This document shows, one piece after another, positions 42,478 through 53,050 of a stretch of 64,000 nt of DNA (within the stretch, counting starts at the first letter, position 1; the number at the start of each line of letters is the position of its first letter). The position numbers and the translations under genes were made by a program. The DNA is from Flammeovirgaceae bacterium (GTDB lineage: Bacteria; Bacteroidota; Bacteroidia; Cytophagales; Cyclobacteriaceae): NCBI GenBank assembly GCA_015180985.1, contig CP054185.1:1357001-1421000 (forward strand). Direction: 5' to 3'. Below the pieces are notes generated by a model. It was given only the letters and a program-made list of their open reading frames with translations. It was not told the DNA's origin and did no database searches.

Positions 42478-43473
42478 TTAATCGTTAAGCCAAATGGGGG
42501 GGAGTTTTTCAGTTATTTCTATGTTTTCAAACCTTGGACTTTTCTTGCTGCCGGTACGCCTGGCCCAGTCGGCCATTTTTTTCAGGCCGTCAGGCAGCGG
42601 GGTATGGTTGATGTCGCCAAAAATCTGCCGGCATTTGGTGTGATCGGACCAGGCGTGCATCACTTCATTTCGGGCTTCGGTAAACAAAATTTCTCCGGCC
42701 ATGCCCATGGCCCTCATTACCTCCTGTGCCAGGGTTTTAACGGTATAATTCTGGTCGGCACCCACATTAATAATCTCATTACGGGCTTTTGGATTGTTTA
42801 CACAGCTGGCGATGAGCGGGGCAATATCGCCTATGTAACTGAATGCTCGTGTTTGTTCGCCATTGCCAAAAATGGTGAGCGGCTTGTTTTGCATGAGTTG
42901 ATTCATGAAGATACCCACCACGTTTCGGTATTTATCGCCAATGTTCTGGTACTCACCATATACATTATGTGGCCTGAAAATAGTGTAATCAAGCCCAAAC
43001 ATTTCGTGAGCGCATTTCAGATCCTGTTCAACGGCAAGTTTGGCAACACCATAGGGATCTTCCGGTAAAGGCACCATGTCTTCGCGCAGGGGCAATTGCC
43101 CTTTTCCATAAACAGCTATGGATGAGGTGAAGACAAACCGCTCAACTTTATGCTTAATGCTTTCATTGATTAAGTTAATGCTGCCGATGAGGTTGTTTTC
43201 GTAATTGAACCTGCGTATAAAATGGCTCAGGCCTTCTGCAGCATAGGCCGCCAGGTGGTAAACGTAATTAAAGGAGTGTTCTTGAAATAACCTGGAAATC
43301 AGTTGATGATCCGTAATACTTCCTTTAATGAAGAGCGCTCCATCGGGCAGGTTTTCTTCGAACCCTCCGCTGAGGTCGTCTAAAATAATAACCTGATGGC
43401 CGAGTTTTAATAGTTCGCGGCCAACATGGGCACCGATAAAGCCGGCGCCTCCGGTAAGTAATGAGGTTTTCAA
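42478..43473 (-). CDS. NAD-dependent nucleotide-sugar epimerase/dehydratase
   Basis: 331 aa, TTG start. Rossmann motif TGGAGFIGAHVGREL, DDLSGG, VYHLAAYAAEG, active-site TSSIAVYGKG (Ser) and YGVAKLAVEQDL (YxxxK). Extended SDR of UDP-glucose 4-epimerase type. The exact sugar is unknown. Operon with the GT gene, no gap. Confidence 0.9.
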   Translation of the reverse strand: MKTSLLTGGAGFIGAHVGRELLKLGHQVIILDDLSGGFEENLPDGALFIKGSITDHQLISRLFQEHSFNYVYHLAAYAAEGLSHFIRRFNYENNLIGSINLINESIKHKVERFVFTSSIAVYGKGQLPLREDMVPLPEDPYGVAKLAVEQDLKCAHEMFGLDYTIFRPHNVYGEYQNIGDKYRNVVGIFMNQLMQNKPLTIFGNGEQTRAFSYIGDIAPLIASCVNNPKARNEIINVGADQNYTVKTLAQEVMRAMGMAGEILFTEARNEVMHAWSDHTKCRQIFGDINHTPLPDGLKKMADWARRTGSKKSPRFENIEITEKLPPIWLND

Positions 43474-43606
43474 GGTTTTAATTTTTTGCGCAAGTTATCA
43501 TAATCGCTTAAAAATAGTTGGTAGCGTTACGACTTATGCAGCCGTAGCCCGAAAGCAATATTCAGCAATAGGCAGCAATATTTTTTTTTCCGATGTTTGA
43601 GCCCTT

Positions 43607-44986
43607 ATGCTGCCGAATCCCTTTTTGCTGGTAAAAAATATTTTTTCGCGGCTTTTTCCTGAAGGCAGATTTATCCATAACCTAGCTGTAACTTTTACCG
43701 GTAATGCAACTGCGCTGGTGCTCGGTTTAGTATTTACACCGTTTATTGCCCGCTTGTACGGGCCTGCTGCCTACGGAGCCTTTGCATTGTTTATGGCAAT
43801 CGTCAATAATGTGTCACCCCTGGTAACCCTTCAATACCCCACCGGTTATGTCACCATCAAAGACGATGATGAGTTTTATAAGTTGGTACAGTTTACCTTT
43901 GGCGTTATTATTTTTTTTGTAGCGCTCTCGGGTTTAGTAATTTTTTCGGCCGGTAAATACCTGGTTGTTTTTTTTGAATGGGAAGCCATTGAGGCCTATC
44001 TGTGGTTTATTCCTCTTTATTTGTTATTAATTGGTTTAGATAACTTGCTGCTGGGTTGGGGTATTCGCCTTAAAGAATTCAAGCGTAGTGCACTGGGAAA
44101 GATAGTCTCAACATCAGCCAGCAAATTGGTTACGCTGTTGGTTGGATTATTTGTACGCACCGATGCCAGCGGTTTGATTACAGGAAATGCCTTGCAGTAT
44201 CCGCTGGATAGCCTGGCCCGTATGGGTGGGGCCATGCGCAATCAATTTCACCGGCTAAATCGTTTCATTTCCTTTGCGGACATCCGCAGGTTATGGAAAG
44301 CCTACAAAGCGTATCCGTTTTTTATAACTACCGGATTACTGTTGAGCAACTTCAGCAACCAGTTGCCGGTTTATATTATTTCATTTTACTTCGGTCAAAC
44401 AACACTGGGTTTGTTTGCATTGGCGTTTAGCCTGGTAAGCATGCCCATGAATGTACTTATCAGTTCATCCACCACTGTTTTTCTGCAAAAAGCGGCCGAG
44501 TTACACCCGGATTACCCCGAGCAACTCAGTTTAATTTCTCTTCAGCTTTATAAAAAATTATTTTTGCTCGGCATAACAAGCCTTACCGCACTATCCCTCA
44601 TTAGTTTACCCTTATTTGTTTTTTTGTTTGGCGAACCCTGGAGGGAATCGGGTATTTTTGCTGCAATTCTTGCCTTTAGCTTCATTCCTGGAGTTGCCGC
44701 CAATCCCCTCTCGGTATTGTTCCGGGTACTGCATAAAGAGCATAGTAATTTTATTTTGAACATGGTATTTATTGTTTTAAAGGCTGCCGGACTGTTAGCA
44801 GGGGCCATGACTGCGAGTGCTCAGGCCGCTATAATGGGCTATGTGCTGGCCACCATACTGGGTTATATCATTCAGCTTTACGTGATTTTTGGCATGGTAA
44901 AACTAAACCGTGGCATTGTGCTGCGCGATGGGTTGATTACCCTGGCGTTGTTCGGAGGAGTTACAGCCTTTTTTACTTTCGTATGA
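43607..44986 (+). CDS. polysaccharide flippase (Wzx/MATE-like)
   Basis: 459 aa, 12 or so helices. FIHNLAVTFTGNATALVLGLVFTPFIARLYGPAAYGAFAL is the usual start of Wzx-type flippases (quoted in parts: GNATALVLGL, FIARLYGPAAYG). Moves lipid-linked sugar units across the inner membrane. First gene of a plus-strand run to 52997. Confidence 0.87.
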   Translation: MLPNPFLLVKNIFSRLFPEGRFIHNLAVTFTGNATALVLGLVFTPFIARLYGPAAYGAFALFMAIVNNVSPLVTLQYPTGYVTIKDDDEFYKLVQFTFGVIIFFVALSGLVIFSAGKYLVVFFEWEAIEAYLWFIPLYLLLIGLDNLLLGWGIRLKEFKRSALGKIVSTSASKLVTLLVGLFVRTDASGLITGNALQYPLDSLARMGGAMRNQFHRLNRFISFADIRRLWKAYKAYPFFITTGLLLSNFSNQLPVYIISFYFGQTTLGLFALAFSLVSMPMNVLISSSTTVFLQKAAELHPDYPEQLSLISLQLYKKLFLLGITSLTALSLISLPLFVFLFGEPWRESGIFAAILAFSFIPGVAANPLSVLFRVLHKEHSNFILNMVFIVLKAAGLLAGAMTASAQAAIMGYVLATILGYIIQLYVIFGMVKLNRGIVLRDGLITLALFGGVTAFFTFV

Positions 44987-44999
44987 AACAGACGTATTG

Positions 45000-45686
45000 A
45001 TGGAATTTCTGGAAAAGCTTAGAAAATACCTGGTTAATCACATAGGCATTTTTCGGGTTAACGCAGTAAGGATGTACAGGAGGCTGTTCAATGATCAGCA
45101 CCAACTTACTTCCAAAACGTATTCAGACAGGTACCCATTATTGTTTACAGAGGCATCAAAAGCTATCGGTGATACGGATAAGAAGCCTGTTAAGCTACTC
45201 TCGTTTGGATGTTCCACCGGTGAGGAATGTTTTTCGTTAAAAAAATATTTTCCCGCTGCCCGGATTATTGGCGCTGACATAAACAGACTGAACCTGCTTA
45301 TAGCAAAGCACCGGAACTCCAGCCCGGATATTTCATTCATTTACAGCAAGCCGAAAAACTTGTTGCAGGCCGCACCCTATGATGCAATTTTTTGCCTTTC
45401 AGTTTTGTGCCGGTGGGAAGATACCAAAGACCTGCCGAATTGCGGAGCGATTTATCCGTTTGACAAATTTGATAAAACCGTGCAGGAACTTGCGGCCTTG
45501 ATAGTAAAAGGTGGGTTATTTATAATCTACAACAGCAATTTCAGGTTTGAGGATACAGCCGCTTTTCGGGATTTTGAAATTGTTCGCACCAACCTTCCCA
45601 ACAGCGGGTTTGTCCATAAGTTTGATAGGTTTAACAATCGGATAACCGAAGATCATGTACATTGTATTTACAGGAAACTAACCTGA
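45000..45686 (+). CDS. class I SAM-dependent methyltransferase, CheR-like core
   Basis: 228 aa from ATG 45000 (a TTG directly precedes it). LLSFGCSTGEECFSLKKYF is motif I, IIGADINRLNLLIAK motif II, DAIFCLSVLCRWED motif IV. Probably methylates a sugar or protein of the cluster. Its TGA shares a base with the next ATG. Confidence 0.78.
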   Translation: MEFLEKLRKYLVNHIGIFRVNAVRMYRRLFNDQHQLTSKTYSDRYPLLFTEASKAIGDTDKKPVKLLSFGCSTGEECFSLKKYFPAARIIGADINRLNLLIAKHRNSSPDISFIYSKPKNLLQAAPYDAIFCLSVLCRWEDTKDLPNCGAIYPFDKFDKTVQELAALIVKGGLFIIYNSNFRFEDTAAFRDFEIVRTNLPNSGFVHKFDRFNNRITEDHVHCIYRKLT

Positions 45687-46921
45687 TGAAAGTTCTTTTA
45701 ATAAGCATATCGGCACCACCACAGAATACGCCCGAAAGTTTGCAGGTTATTAAATATGCAAATCAGTTGGCCAGCCGTTGTGATTTAACGCTGCTTACCA
45801 TAAAAGAGGCTGATGGATGGAGGAAGGCTGATGTAAGCCTGAAAGATGCCATTCGCCCTGCACGTATAGTAAGGTTGCCGCACTATAGTTCTAAAGTAGG
45901 CAGGTTTCTTTCAGGTATTTTGAACCGAAATTGGCTGATGAAGCCTGATGAAGATTTTATGTTCCCTGTTCAATGGAAGAGGGCAGTAAAAAAAATAAAG
46001 CATAAGCCCGATATTCTTTATAGTCGCTCAACCCCCTATAGTTCGGCCCTGATGGGGCTCAAACTCAAACAATATTATAAAGTTCCCTGGGTGCTGCACC
46101 TGAGCGATCCCTGGTTATTATCTCCGCTAAACTCATTTACCGGAGAATTGCAGGCTTACCACAGGCAGGCTGAACTAAAGTGCTTTGAAAGTGCCGATGT
46201 GATTACGCTCACCTCGCAGGAACAACTGGCGCTTTATCGTAAGCACTATCCGCGGCTGGCTCATAAGTTTCACTTTTATCCGAATGTTTATAATGATGAT
46301 GAGGTAACTGACAATCCGATTACTTTTAATGGCAGGTTGACTTTTTTGCACACCGGAAATTTTTACGGTGAAGGACGAAACCCGGTTTTTTTGCTTGAAG
46401 CAATTCAAAAAGTTATTCAGCGCGATCCAACATTTGTGAATGATTGTGAATTTGTTTTTATCGGTCGCCTCAATGCCGATGTGCATGCCGTATTTAAGAA
46501 ATACAATTATCCGTTTGTAAAGGTTATTGAAGACTACACCTTTACTCAGGTAGTGCAGAGCCAGCGGAATGCCCATATACTTTTGCTTTTTGATTGGAAA
46601 TTCAGAGAAAGTAGTTCCGTTTTTTTCTTGTCTAAAATACTTGGTTACATGACGTCCCAACGGCCCATCCTGGCTATTACCGGCCGAAACAGCACCTGCT
46701 GGTCGGTAATTGAAGAAAGATACGGACGATGCTTTGAACACGATAACACAGCGGGTATAGCCGATTACCTGCTTGATGCATTAAAAAGTTTCAGAACTAA
46801 AAACAGCAACTTTTTTACGGTTGCACAGCCCGACCCGGCATACTCGGCCAGGAATAATGCCGATAGACTGTATGCCTTGTTTGAAAGTCTGCTTCAACCA
46901 ACGTTGCCCGAAGCAAAGTAA
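45686..46921 (+). CDS. glycosyltransferase, GT4-like
   Basis: 411 aa from ATG 45686, chosen over an upstream codon because MKVLLISISAPPQNTPESLQ is the typical opening. Acceptor-side VLHLSDPWLLSPLN, SADVITLTSQEQLALYRKHYP, donor-side FLHTGNFYGEGRNPVFLLEAI. Translationally coupled to the gene before and after. Confidence 0.87.
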   Translation: MKVLLISISAPPQNTPESLQVIKYANQLASRCDLTLLTIKEADGWRKADVSLKDAIRPARIVRLPHYSSKVGRFLSGILNRNWLMKPDEDFMFPVQWKRAVKKIKHKPDILYSRSTPYSSALMGLKLKQYYKVPWVLHLSDPWLLSPLNSFTGELQAYHRQAELKCFESADVITLTSQEQLALYRKHYPRLAHKFHFYPNVYNDDEVTDNPITFNGRLTFLHTGNFYGEGRNPVFLLEAIQKVIQRDPTFVNDCEFVFIGRLNADVHAVFKKYNYPFVKVIEDYTFTQVVQSQRNAHILLLFDWKFRESSSVFFLSKILGYMTSQRPILAITGRNSTCWSVIEERYGRCFEHDNTAGIADYLLDALKSFRTKNSNFFTVAQPDPAYSARNNADRLYALFESLLQPTLPEAK

Positions 46922-46923
46922 CC

Positions 46924-48054
46924 ATGAAAAAAATTTTACTTCAGGGATATTATGGTTTCGGGAATCTGGGCGATGATATTCTTTTATTGGTTTGTTTTAG
47001 AAACATTAAAAAGCATTTCCCCGAAACAGAGCTGGTGGTTTTTTCAAACGCTGATGCAAAAACGGCTGCCTATCTGCCGGAATGGCTTGGTGAACACGTT
47101 CGCACCATTAACTATGCTGCCCGCGAACATTTTGATTTAATTATCCATGGCGGTGGCGGAGTTCATTATGATTATGAGAATGGAGGTATTTTTTACTTCG
47201 TACTAAACCGGATTTTGCGCCTTCAGCCTTCCTGGCTTTCAAAACTGTTTTTCTGGTATAAAAGGATAAAGGGCCGGGAGCACATAACCGCTGCAAAACG
47301 AATTGGTTTGGGTATTGGGCTGGGCACATTTACCAATTCATCGAAAAAATTTTACGAAAACCTGGTCATCATGAACAGCTATGATTACCTGCTTGTACGG
47401 GATTCGTTCAGTTTGCTGCTGGCCCGCAAATACAAGATGCGTTCCCAACTTCTGTTATCAACCGACCTGGCCTTTTATACAGATTACTGGCAACCGGTAA
47501 AGAAAGCAAATCATAACGAAAGAAAAATCGGGTTTGTGCTCCGGCACTGGAAGGGTGGAAATGATTACATTGATGACGCAATTAATGTGGCTAATAATTT
47601 AGCAAAAGACGGGTTCAGCATAACCTTTTTTCTTTTTGAAGCCGTGCACGATTTGCCCTGCCTCCAAAAACTGCCGAATGATTATGCTGTAGTAAAGTGG
47701 CCTGATGATGGTGCCAATAGGGGTAAATTTTTCGATCGGTTTTGTGAACAATCACTGGTGGTATCCGCCCGTTTTCATGGAGCCATTCTGGCAGCAACAT
47801 TCCAGATGCCTACTATTGGGATAGAACTTGATCCGAAAATGAGAACACTAACAGAGATCCTTCCGCAGTCTGCTCAGCTTATTAAAAAGGAGGACATAAC
47901 AACCCGCCTGGAACAAACAGTTTTGAATGTTTACCGGAAATGGCCATTCTGGCAAGCACGAGCCAAAGAAGATTACGAAAAAAATTATAAACTCATTGTT
48001 AGCGGAGTGATTGCTTTTAATGATTTTATTCGCAGGGAAAATGAGGCTATCTGA
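46924..48054 (+). CDS. polysaccharide pyruvyl transferase family protein
   Basis: 376 aa. GYYGFGNLGDDILLLV at the start, IIHGGGGVHYDYENGG, and near the end SARFHGAILAATFQMPTIGIE, the PS_pyruv_trans pattern. Would add pyruvate ketals to the glycan. Overlaps the FkbM gene by 14 bp. Confidence 0.88.
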   Translation: MKKILLQGYYGFGNLGDDILLLVCFRNIKKHFPETELVVFSNADAKTAAYLPEWLGEHVRTINYAAREHFDLIIHGGGGVHYDYENGGIFYFVLNRILRLQPSWLSKLFFWYKRIKGREHITAAKRIGLGIGLGTFTNSSKKFYENLVIMNSYDYLLVRDSFSLLLARKYKMRSQLLLSTDLAFYTDYWQPVKKANHNERKIGFVLRHWKGGNDYIDDAINVANNLAKDGFSITFFLFEAVHDLPCLQKLPNDYAVVKWPDDGANRGKFFDRFCEQSLVVSARFHGAILAATFQMPTIGIELDPKMRTLTEILPQSAQLIKKEDITTRLEQTVLNVYRKWPFWQARAKEDYEKNYKLIVSGVIAFNDFIRRENEAI

Positions 48055-48781
48055 AATCATTAATCGTTTGCTGGGCCGGCAATCATCGCCCTGGGCGAAG
48101 CGGATTGCCCGCGATAATCAACGCATGGAAAAATTTCTTGCAAAAGTATTACAGCAAAATGCAAACGGTGTGGATGTAGGGGCCCACGAAGGAGCATTTT
48201 TAAACTTATTGCTAAAGTATGCCCCGCAAGGCAAGCACTGGGCGTTTGAACCCTTGCCGGATTATTTTAAAAAACTAACGGATACTTTCAGGCAAGTATC
48301 CGTTCATCAGGTTGCATTGAGTGACCAAGCCGGAAAAACAACTTTTTTCAGGGCCGTGGGAGCCGAGGCTATGAGCGGTCTTAAACCTCAACACTATCCG
48401 GTTTCAGTGCAGTTGGAGCAGTTCGAAATAGCCACCACACAATTGGATGCCGTTATACCAAACGATGTGCAGGTTGATATTATTAAACTTGATGTGGAGG
48501 GCGCTGAACTACAGGTTTTAAAGGGCAGTAAACGCACCATTAACCGTTGCCGGCCGGTAATTATTTTTGAATTTGCACAACTGCATACCGAAGCATTTTC
48601 TGTTACACCGGATGCCATGTTTACGTTCTTTGACGATAATCAATACGTAATTATGCGTCTGGATATGCAGGAAGTTTATACCCGGCAACGCTTTGCCGAA
48701 AATTTTCATCAGTCGCATCAATCCAATTACGATGAATTTGCTGAAACAAATTTTTTGGCCATTCCAAACGAAAGAAGATAA
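48041..48781 (+). CDS. FkbM family methyltransferase
   Basis: 246 aa from ATG 48041. GVDVGAHEGAFLNLLLKYAP (motif I), WAFEPLPDYFKKL, IIKLDVEGAELQVLKGSK and VIIFEFAQLH: FkbM pattern. Probably O-methylates a sugar residue. Confidence 0.88.
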   Translation: MRLSEIINRLLGRQSSPWAKRIARDNQRMEKFLAKVLQQNANGVDVGAHEGAFLNLLLKYAPQGKHWAFEPLPDYFKKLTDTFRQVSVHQVALSDQAGKTTFFRAVGAEAMSGLKPQHYPVSVQLEQFEIATTQLDAVIPNDVQVDIIKLDVEGAELQVLKGSKRTINRCRPVIIFEFAQLHTEAFSVTPDAMFTFFDDNQYVIMRLDMQEVYTRQRFAENFHQSHQSNYDEFAETNFLAIPNERR

Positions 48782-48784
48782 GAT

Positions 48785-50668
48785 ATGTGTGGTATAGCTG
48801 GTTTTGTTGATAAGCGTAAGTCGTTTGATGATTTGCTGGCCATGCAGCGCTGCCTGCACCACCGGGGCCCGGATGCGCAGGGAACATTTTTTGAAAATGG
48901 TGTTGGATTGTCTCATAACCGGCTTTCTATTATTGACTTGAGTGCATCGGCTAACCAGCCCTTTATTTATGAAAACCTGGTGCTGGTATATAATGGCGAG
49001 ATTTATAATTATGCCGAAATCCAGAAAGAACTTGTTGCTGCAGGCTATACTTTTGCCACCCACTCCGACACCGAAGTTTTACTTAAGGGCTTTCATTACT
49101 GGGGCATTACCGTGCTGCATAAGCTTATCGGCATGTTTGCTTTTGCCATTTACGATAAAGCCAGCAAGGAATTATTTCTGGTTAAAGATCGGCTGGGAGT
49201 AAAGCCATTATATTATTCCGTTCAGGGAGATGCAATCTGTTTTGGCAGCGAGTTAAAAGCTTTTGTGCGAAAAACCGGTGAGATAAATTACTCCGGACTC
49301 ATCGATTACCTCCGGTACGGGTTTACCGTTAGCTCAAATACATTTTTCGAAGGAATAGAAAAACTTCTACCGGGCCATTATCTTCATTTTGCACACGGTA
49401 AAGCCCGGGTGATTGCGTATTGGGATGCCGAAGATTACGTGCATGATCCGTTTACCGCTCAGCCTGAAGAAAAATTGGCAGATGAACTGGAGGCCTTACT
49501 GGTTTCATCCTTTAAGTACCGGATGGTTTCGGATGTACCCGTAGGAATTTTTTTCAGCGGAGGAATTGACAGCACCGCACTCGTTGCAATATTGTCCAAA
49601 CACTTTGGAACAGTTAACACCTTTACCATTGGTTTTGACGATCGGGCTTTTGATGAAACTCCCTTTGCCCGTAAAATCGCAGGTTACTTTAAAATCAATC
49701 ACACCGGGCGCATTTTAAATATTAATGAAGCAAAAGAAAGACTAGGCAGTTTTTATTCAATTTATGACGAACCTTTTTATGACAGTTCAGGCATTCCAAC
49801 ATCATTGGTAAGTGAACTTGCCCGCGAAAATGGAATGAAGGTGGTGTTGTCATCCGAAGGTGGTGATGAATTGTTTGGCGGATACACCTCGTACCAGCGG
49901 TATTACAAATACGGAAAGCGGGTGTTCAATTTTCCTGCCTTTGCCAGAAAAATGGGCAGTCGCTCACTGTTTGGTTTGGATACCCTAATTAAAGTATCCG
50001 CGCTGGGTAATAAGCTAAACAAAGCCGGCCAACTGCTGCAGAATACTAGCTGGCAGGAGTTTTATAAAACCTGTGTTTCAACACTCGATGCTTCGAGATT
50101 GGAGCGGTATATCAGTGGAACATTAAATGATTCGGCTTATAATGACCTGGCTACCCTGACACATAAAACAGTTAAATCGGCACTTCATCCGATGGAATTG
50201 TTTATGCTATGGGACTTAAAGTACCTGCTGCCCGATGATTTCCTGCTAAAAATTGATCGGGCCACCATGCATCACAGCCTCGAATCGCGCGAGCCTTTTT
50301 TAGACCACCGGCTGGTAGAATTTGCCCTGCGCTTGCCCCTGCACTACAAAATTCGAAACGGACAGACAAAATACCTGCTTCGAAAAGTAATTGAACGGTA
50401 CCTTGCACCGGAATATTTTAACCGGCCTAAAATGGGTTTCAGTGTTCCCTTATTTAATTGGTTTAAAAAAGATATGGACAACCTCTTTCAGGTTTACTTA
50501 TCAAAACAAAATTTTACACAGGCCTGGCCCATGATTAACTACAACTGGGTTCAGAAGCAGCTGAATATTTATTTCAAAAGTAAATCCACCGACCAGGAAT
50601 TGAATATGGTTATTATGTGGAAGTTTCTTGGCCTTATGTTGTGGCGAGAAGCAATGACTGCGAAATGA
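48785..50668 (+). CDS. asnB: asparagine synthase (glutamine-hydrolysing), AsnB-type
   Basis: 627 aa. Glutaminase domain from MCGIAGF (nucleophile Cys2) with LSHNRLSIIDLS and YNGEIYNYAE; synthetase domain with PP-loop FFSGGIDSTALVAIL and LSSEGGDELFGGYTSY. In polysaccharide clusters such enzymes often amidate sugar acids instead of making free Asn; which applies here is open. ATGA overlap with the next gene. Confidence 0.9.
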   Translation: MCGIAGFVDKRKSFDDLLAMQRCLHHRGPDAQGTFFENGVGLSHNRLSIIDLSASANQPFIYENLVLVYNGEIYNYAEIQKELVAAGYTFATHSDTEVLLKGFHYWGITVLHKLIGMFAFAIYDKASKELFLVKDRLGVKPLYYSVQGDAICFGSELKAFVRKTGEINYSGLIDYLRYGFTVSSNTFFEGIEKLLPGHYLHFAHGKARVIAYWDAEDYVHDPFTAQPEEKLADELEALLVSSFKYRMVSDVPVGIFFSGGIDSTALVAILSKHFGTVNTFTIGFDDRAFDETPFARKIAGYFKINHTGRILNINEAKERLGSFYSIYDEPFYDSSGIPTSLVSELARENGMKVVLSSEGGDELFGGYTSYQRYYKYGKRVFNFPAFARKMGSRSLFGLDTLIKVSALGNKLNKAGQLLQNTSWQEFYKTCVSTLDASRLERYISGTLNDSAYNDLATLTHKTVKSALHPMELFMLWDLKYLLPDDFLLKIDRATMHHSLESREPFLDHRLVEFALRLPLHYKIRNGQTKYLLRKVIERYLAPEYFNRPKMGFSVPLFNWFKKDMDNLFQVYLSKQNFTQAWPMINYNWVQKQLNIYFKSKSTDQELNMVIMWKFLGLMLWREAMTAK

Positions 50669-51888
50669 ATCGCCAGAAAAAAAATATTCTGCTCATTATT
50701 CCTAATCTTGATTTTGGGGGAGCGCAGCAATCCTTTGTAGCACTTAGCAATGAATTGGCTAAACAGCACCGGGTTACAAATGTCGTTTTTAACCGCCATA
50801 ACATGGCGCCTTACACCTTTACTGCGCCCCTTATCGATTTGGGTGTGCCCGCTTCTGCCAGTCTTTTGAGCAAGGTTAAAAATTTTTTTACCCGGATATC
50901 AAAGGTTCGCGAGATCAAAAAGCAATATGACATAGAGATTGCCATTAGCTTTTTAGAAGGAGCGGATTATGTTAATTTGCTTAGCAAAGAAAAGGATAAA
51001 ACAATTGTAAGTGTACGTGGCTCTAAAAAGCATGATCAGGACATTACCGGTTGGCTTGGTTTTTTCCGGCACTACGTTTTGCTGCCAATGCTGTACCGAA
51101 AGGCCGATTATATTGTTGCGCTTAACCAGGGCATTCGCCAGGAACTCATCTCTCATTATAAGCTAAAAAGTCCTATCCGTGTAATTTATAATGGGTTCAG
51201 TACGCAGATAGTAGGCGAGCGAACAGGTGAGCCGCTTGATAAGGATGCTGAGAATTTGTTTCGGTGGCCTGTTCTTATAAATCACGGGAGACTTTCAACC
51301 GAAAAGGGATTGGAACAATTTATAGCTGTAATCGCTGCCCTGAAAAAACAAAAAGTCATTTGTAAGTTCTTAATAGTTGGTGAGGGTCCGGTTAAAAGTA
51401 ACTTGCAACAAGTTATTGCTGATAATCAACTTAAATTTTGGGAGAGAGAGGGTGAACAAAATTTTAGCCCCGATGCCGATGTATACTTTTGGGGCTATCA
51501 GCAAAACCCCTTTAAATTTTTAGCGCGTGCGAAACTCTTTGTGCTGCCCTCCTTGCACGAAGGTTTTGGTAATTCGCTTGCAGAAGCCATGCTGTGCGGA
51601 ATTCCGGTATTGGCTTCCGATTGCCCCTACAGTCCGCGTGAGTTACTTACACCGGGCCTGACTACCGATCAACCTATACAACAAGCTGAATGGGCAGATT
51701 TTGGTGTATTATTGCCGCAATGGAATACGCCCGGAGTTGTTAAAGCGTGGGCAAATACCATTACCGGGTTGCTTAGTTCAGAAGAGAAGCGTCAACTTTA
51801 CGGGCTAAAGGCAAAAGAACGCATCTCTTTTTTTTCGATAGAAAAGACAGCTCAGGAATGGAATGATTTGATTGACGAAATAACTTGA
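50665..51888 (+). CDS. glycosyltransferase, GT4 family
   Basis: 407 aa from ATG 50665. ILLIIPNLDFGGAQQSFVAL opening, INHGRLSTEKGLEQFI, then LFVLPSLHEGFGNSLAEAML with the EGFGNSLAEA donor motif, GIPVLASDCPYSPRELL. Clear GT4. Overlaps its neighbours by 4 bp on both sides. Confidence 0.92.
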   Translation: MNRQKKNILLIIPNLDFGGAQQSFVALSNELAKQHRVTNVVFNRHNMAPYTFTAPLIDLGVPASASLLSKVKNFFTRISKVREIKKQYDIEIAISFLEGADYVNLLSKEKDKTIVSVRGSKKHDQDITGWLGFFRHYVLLPMLYRKADYIVALNQGIRQELISHYKLKSPIRVIYNGFSTQIVGERTGEPLDKDAENLFRWPVLINHGRLSTEKGLEQFIAVIAALKKQKVICKFLIVGEGPVKSNLQQVIADNQLKFWEREGEQNFSPDADVYFWGYQQNPFKFLARAKLFVLPSLHEGFGNSLAEAMLCGIPVLASDCPYSPRELLTPGLTTDQPIQQAEWADFGVLLPQWNTPGVVKAWANTITGLLSSEEKRQLYGLKAKERISFFSIEKTAQEWNDLIDEIT

Positions 51889-52997
51889 AAAGGCATACCA
51901 TCTTAATTATCGATAACTCACGGGCTACTACCGGAGCGTTTACATCTATATCCCTGTTGTTTGCGTACCTTAAAAATTATCAGTTTTATATAGCGTTGCC
52001 AAAGGGTACGGAATTAAAAAACAATCTGGTATCTCAGGGTTTACCGGTACTTGAAATTCCATTTTTAGAATTGCATAAAGGCTTTCGATTGGTTTTTTAC
52101 CTACCGGTTCTGTTACTTAATTCGATCCGTCTGTTGCGGATTGTGAGGCAAGAGAATATTCATCTCGTACATGTTAACGATGTATATAATTTGTGCGGGG
52201 TGGTAATGAAACTGATTAAACCAAAATTAAAATTGGTTTACCATATACGGCTTCTGTCAACATCGTATCTCCGGCCTGTTTATCCGGTGCTGACACGCAT
52301 TGTGTTATGGTTTGCCGATGCGGTAATTTGCAACTCTTCAGCTGTTAAAAATGGTTTGCCGCATATTCCGGAAAAAGTATCCGTTATCGGAAACCCTGTA
52401 AATACAATTGAACTTCATCCACCCAAAGTTTTTAGAGAGGTAAGTACCCTTTTGGTTTTAGCAAATTATGTACCCGGTAAAGGACATGATTATGCCCTTG
52501 AAGCCTTTGCAAGGGCGAAACTGCAGTTACCTCATCTCAGGTTAATAATGGCTGGCGGAACGTTTGGCTTGCCTGCAAATGAGCAGTATAAAAAGCAATT
52601 ACAGGAGAGGTCGGTTGCACTTGGTGTTGACCAGCACGTTGAATTCAGAGGCTTTCAGCCAGATAGTGAAAGGCTGATTAAGGATTCAGACATTGTTTTG
52701 CAATTTTCTGCTTCAGAATCATTTTCCCGGGTTACGGCTGAAGCCATGCAATACGGAGTACCCGTAATAGCCGTAAACAGCGGTGGGCCTTCGGAGTTAA
52801 TAAAACACGAGGAAACGGGTATGCTGGTTAATCCGGGCGATGTAACAGCCATGACGGAAACAATAGTTACCCTCGCAAAAAATCCTCTACGCTACAGCAA
52901 CATATCGGCCGCTGCCAGAAGTTTTATAATTGATAACTTTAAGGCCGATTTTATTGCCAATCAGGTTGAAGGCATTTACAGGAAACTCCTTTTTTAG
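51885..52997 (+). CDS. glycosyltransferase, GT4 family
   Basis: 370 aa, TTG start in the overlap. IIDNSRATTGAFTSISLLF, LVHVNDVYNLCG, a NYVPGKGHDYALEAFARAK and ESFSRVTAEAMQYGVPVIA donor site, GGPSELIKHEETGMLV. Last gene of the cluster. Confidence 0.9.
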   Translation: MKRHTILIIDNSRATTGAFTSISLLFAYLKNYQFYIALPKGTELKNNLVSQGLPVLEIPFLELHKGFRLVFYLPVLLLNSIRLLRIVRQENIHLVHVNDVYNLCGVVMKLIKPKLKLVYHIRLLSTSYLRPVYPVLTRIVLWFADAVICNSSAVKNGLPHIPEKVSVIGNPVNTIELHPPKVFREVSTLLVLANYVPGKGHDYALEAFARAKLQLPHLRLIMAGGTFGLPANEQYKKQLQERSVALGVDQHVEFRGFQPDSERLIKDSDIVLQFSASESFSRVTAEAMQYGVPVIAVNSGGPSELIKHEETGMLVNPGDVTAMTETIVTLAKNPLRYSNISAAARSFIIDNFKADFIANQVEGIYRKLLF

Positions 52998-53050
52998 ATT
53001 ATGCGGTTACAGATTAGCCTGAACCGGTATTGTGGTTTACCATCCGCTTT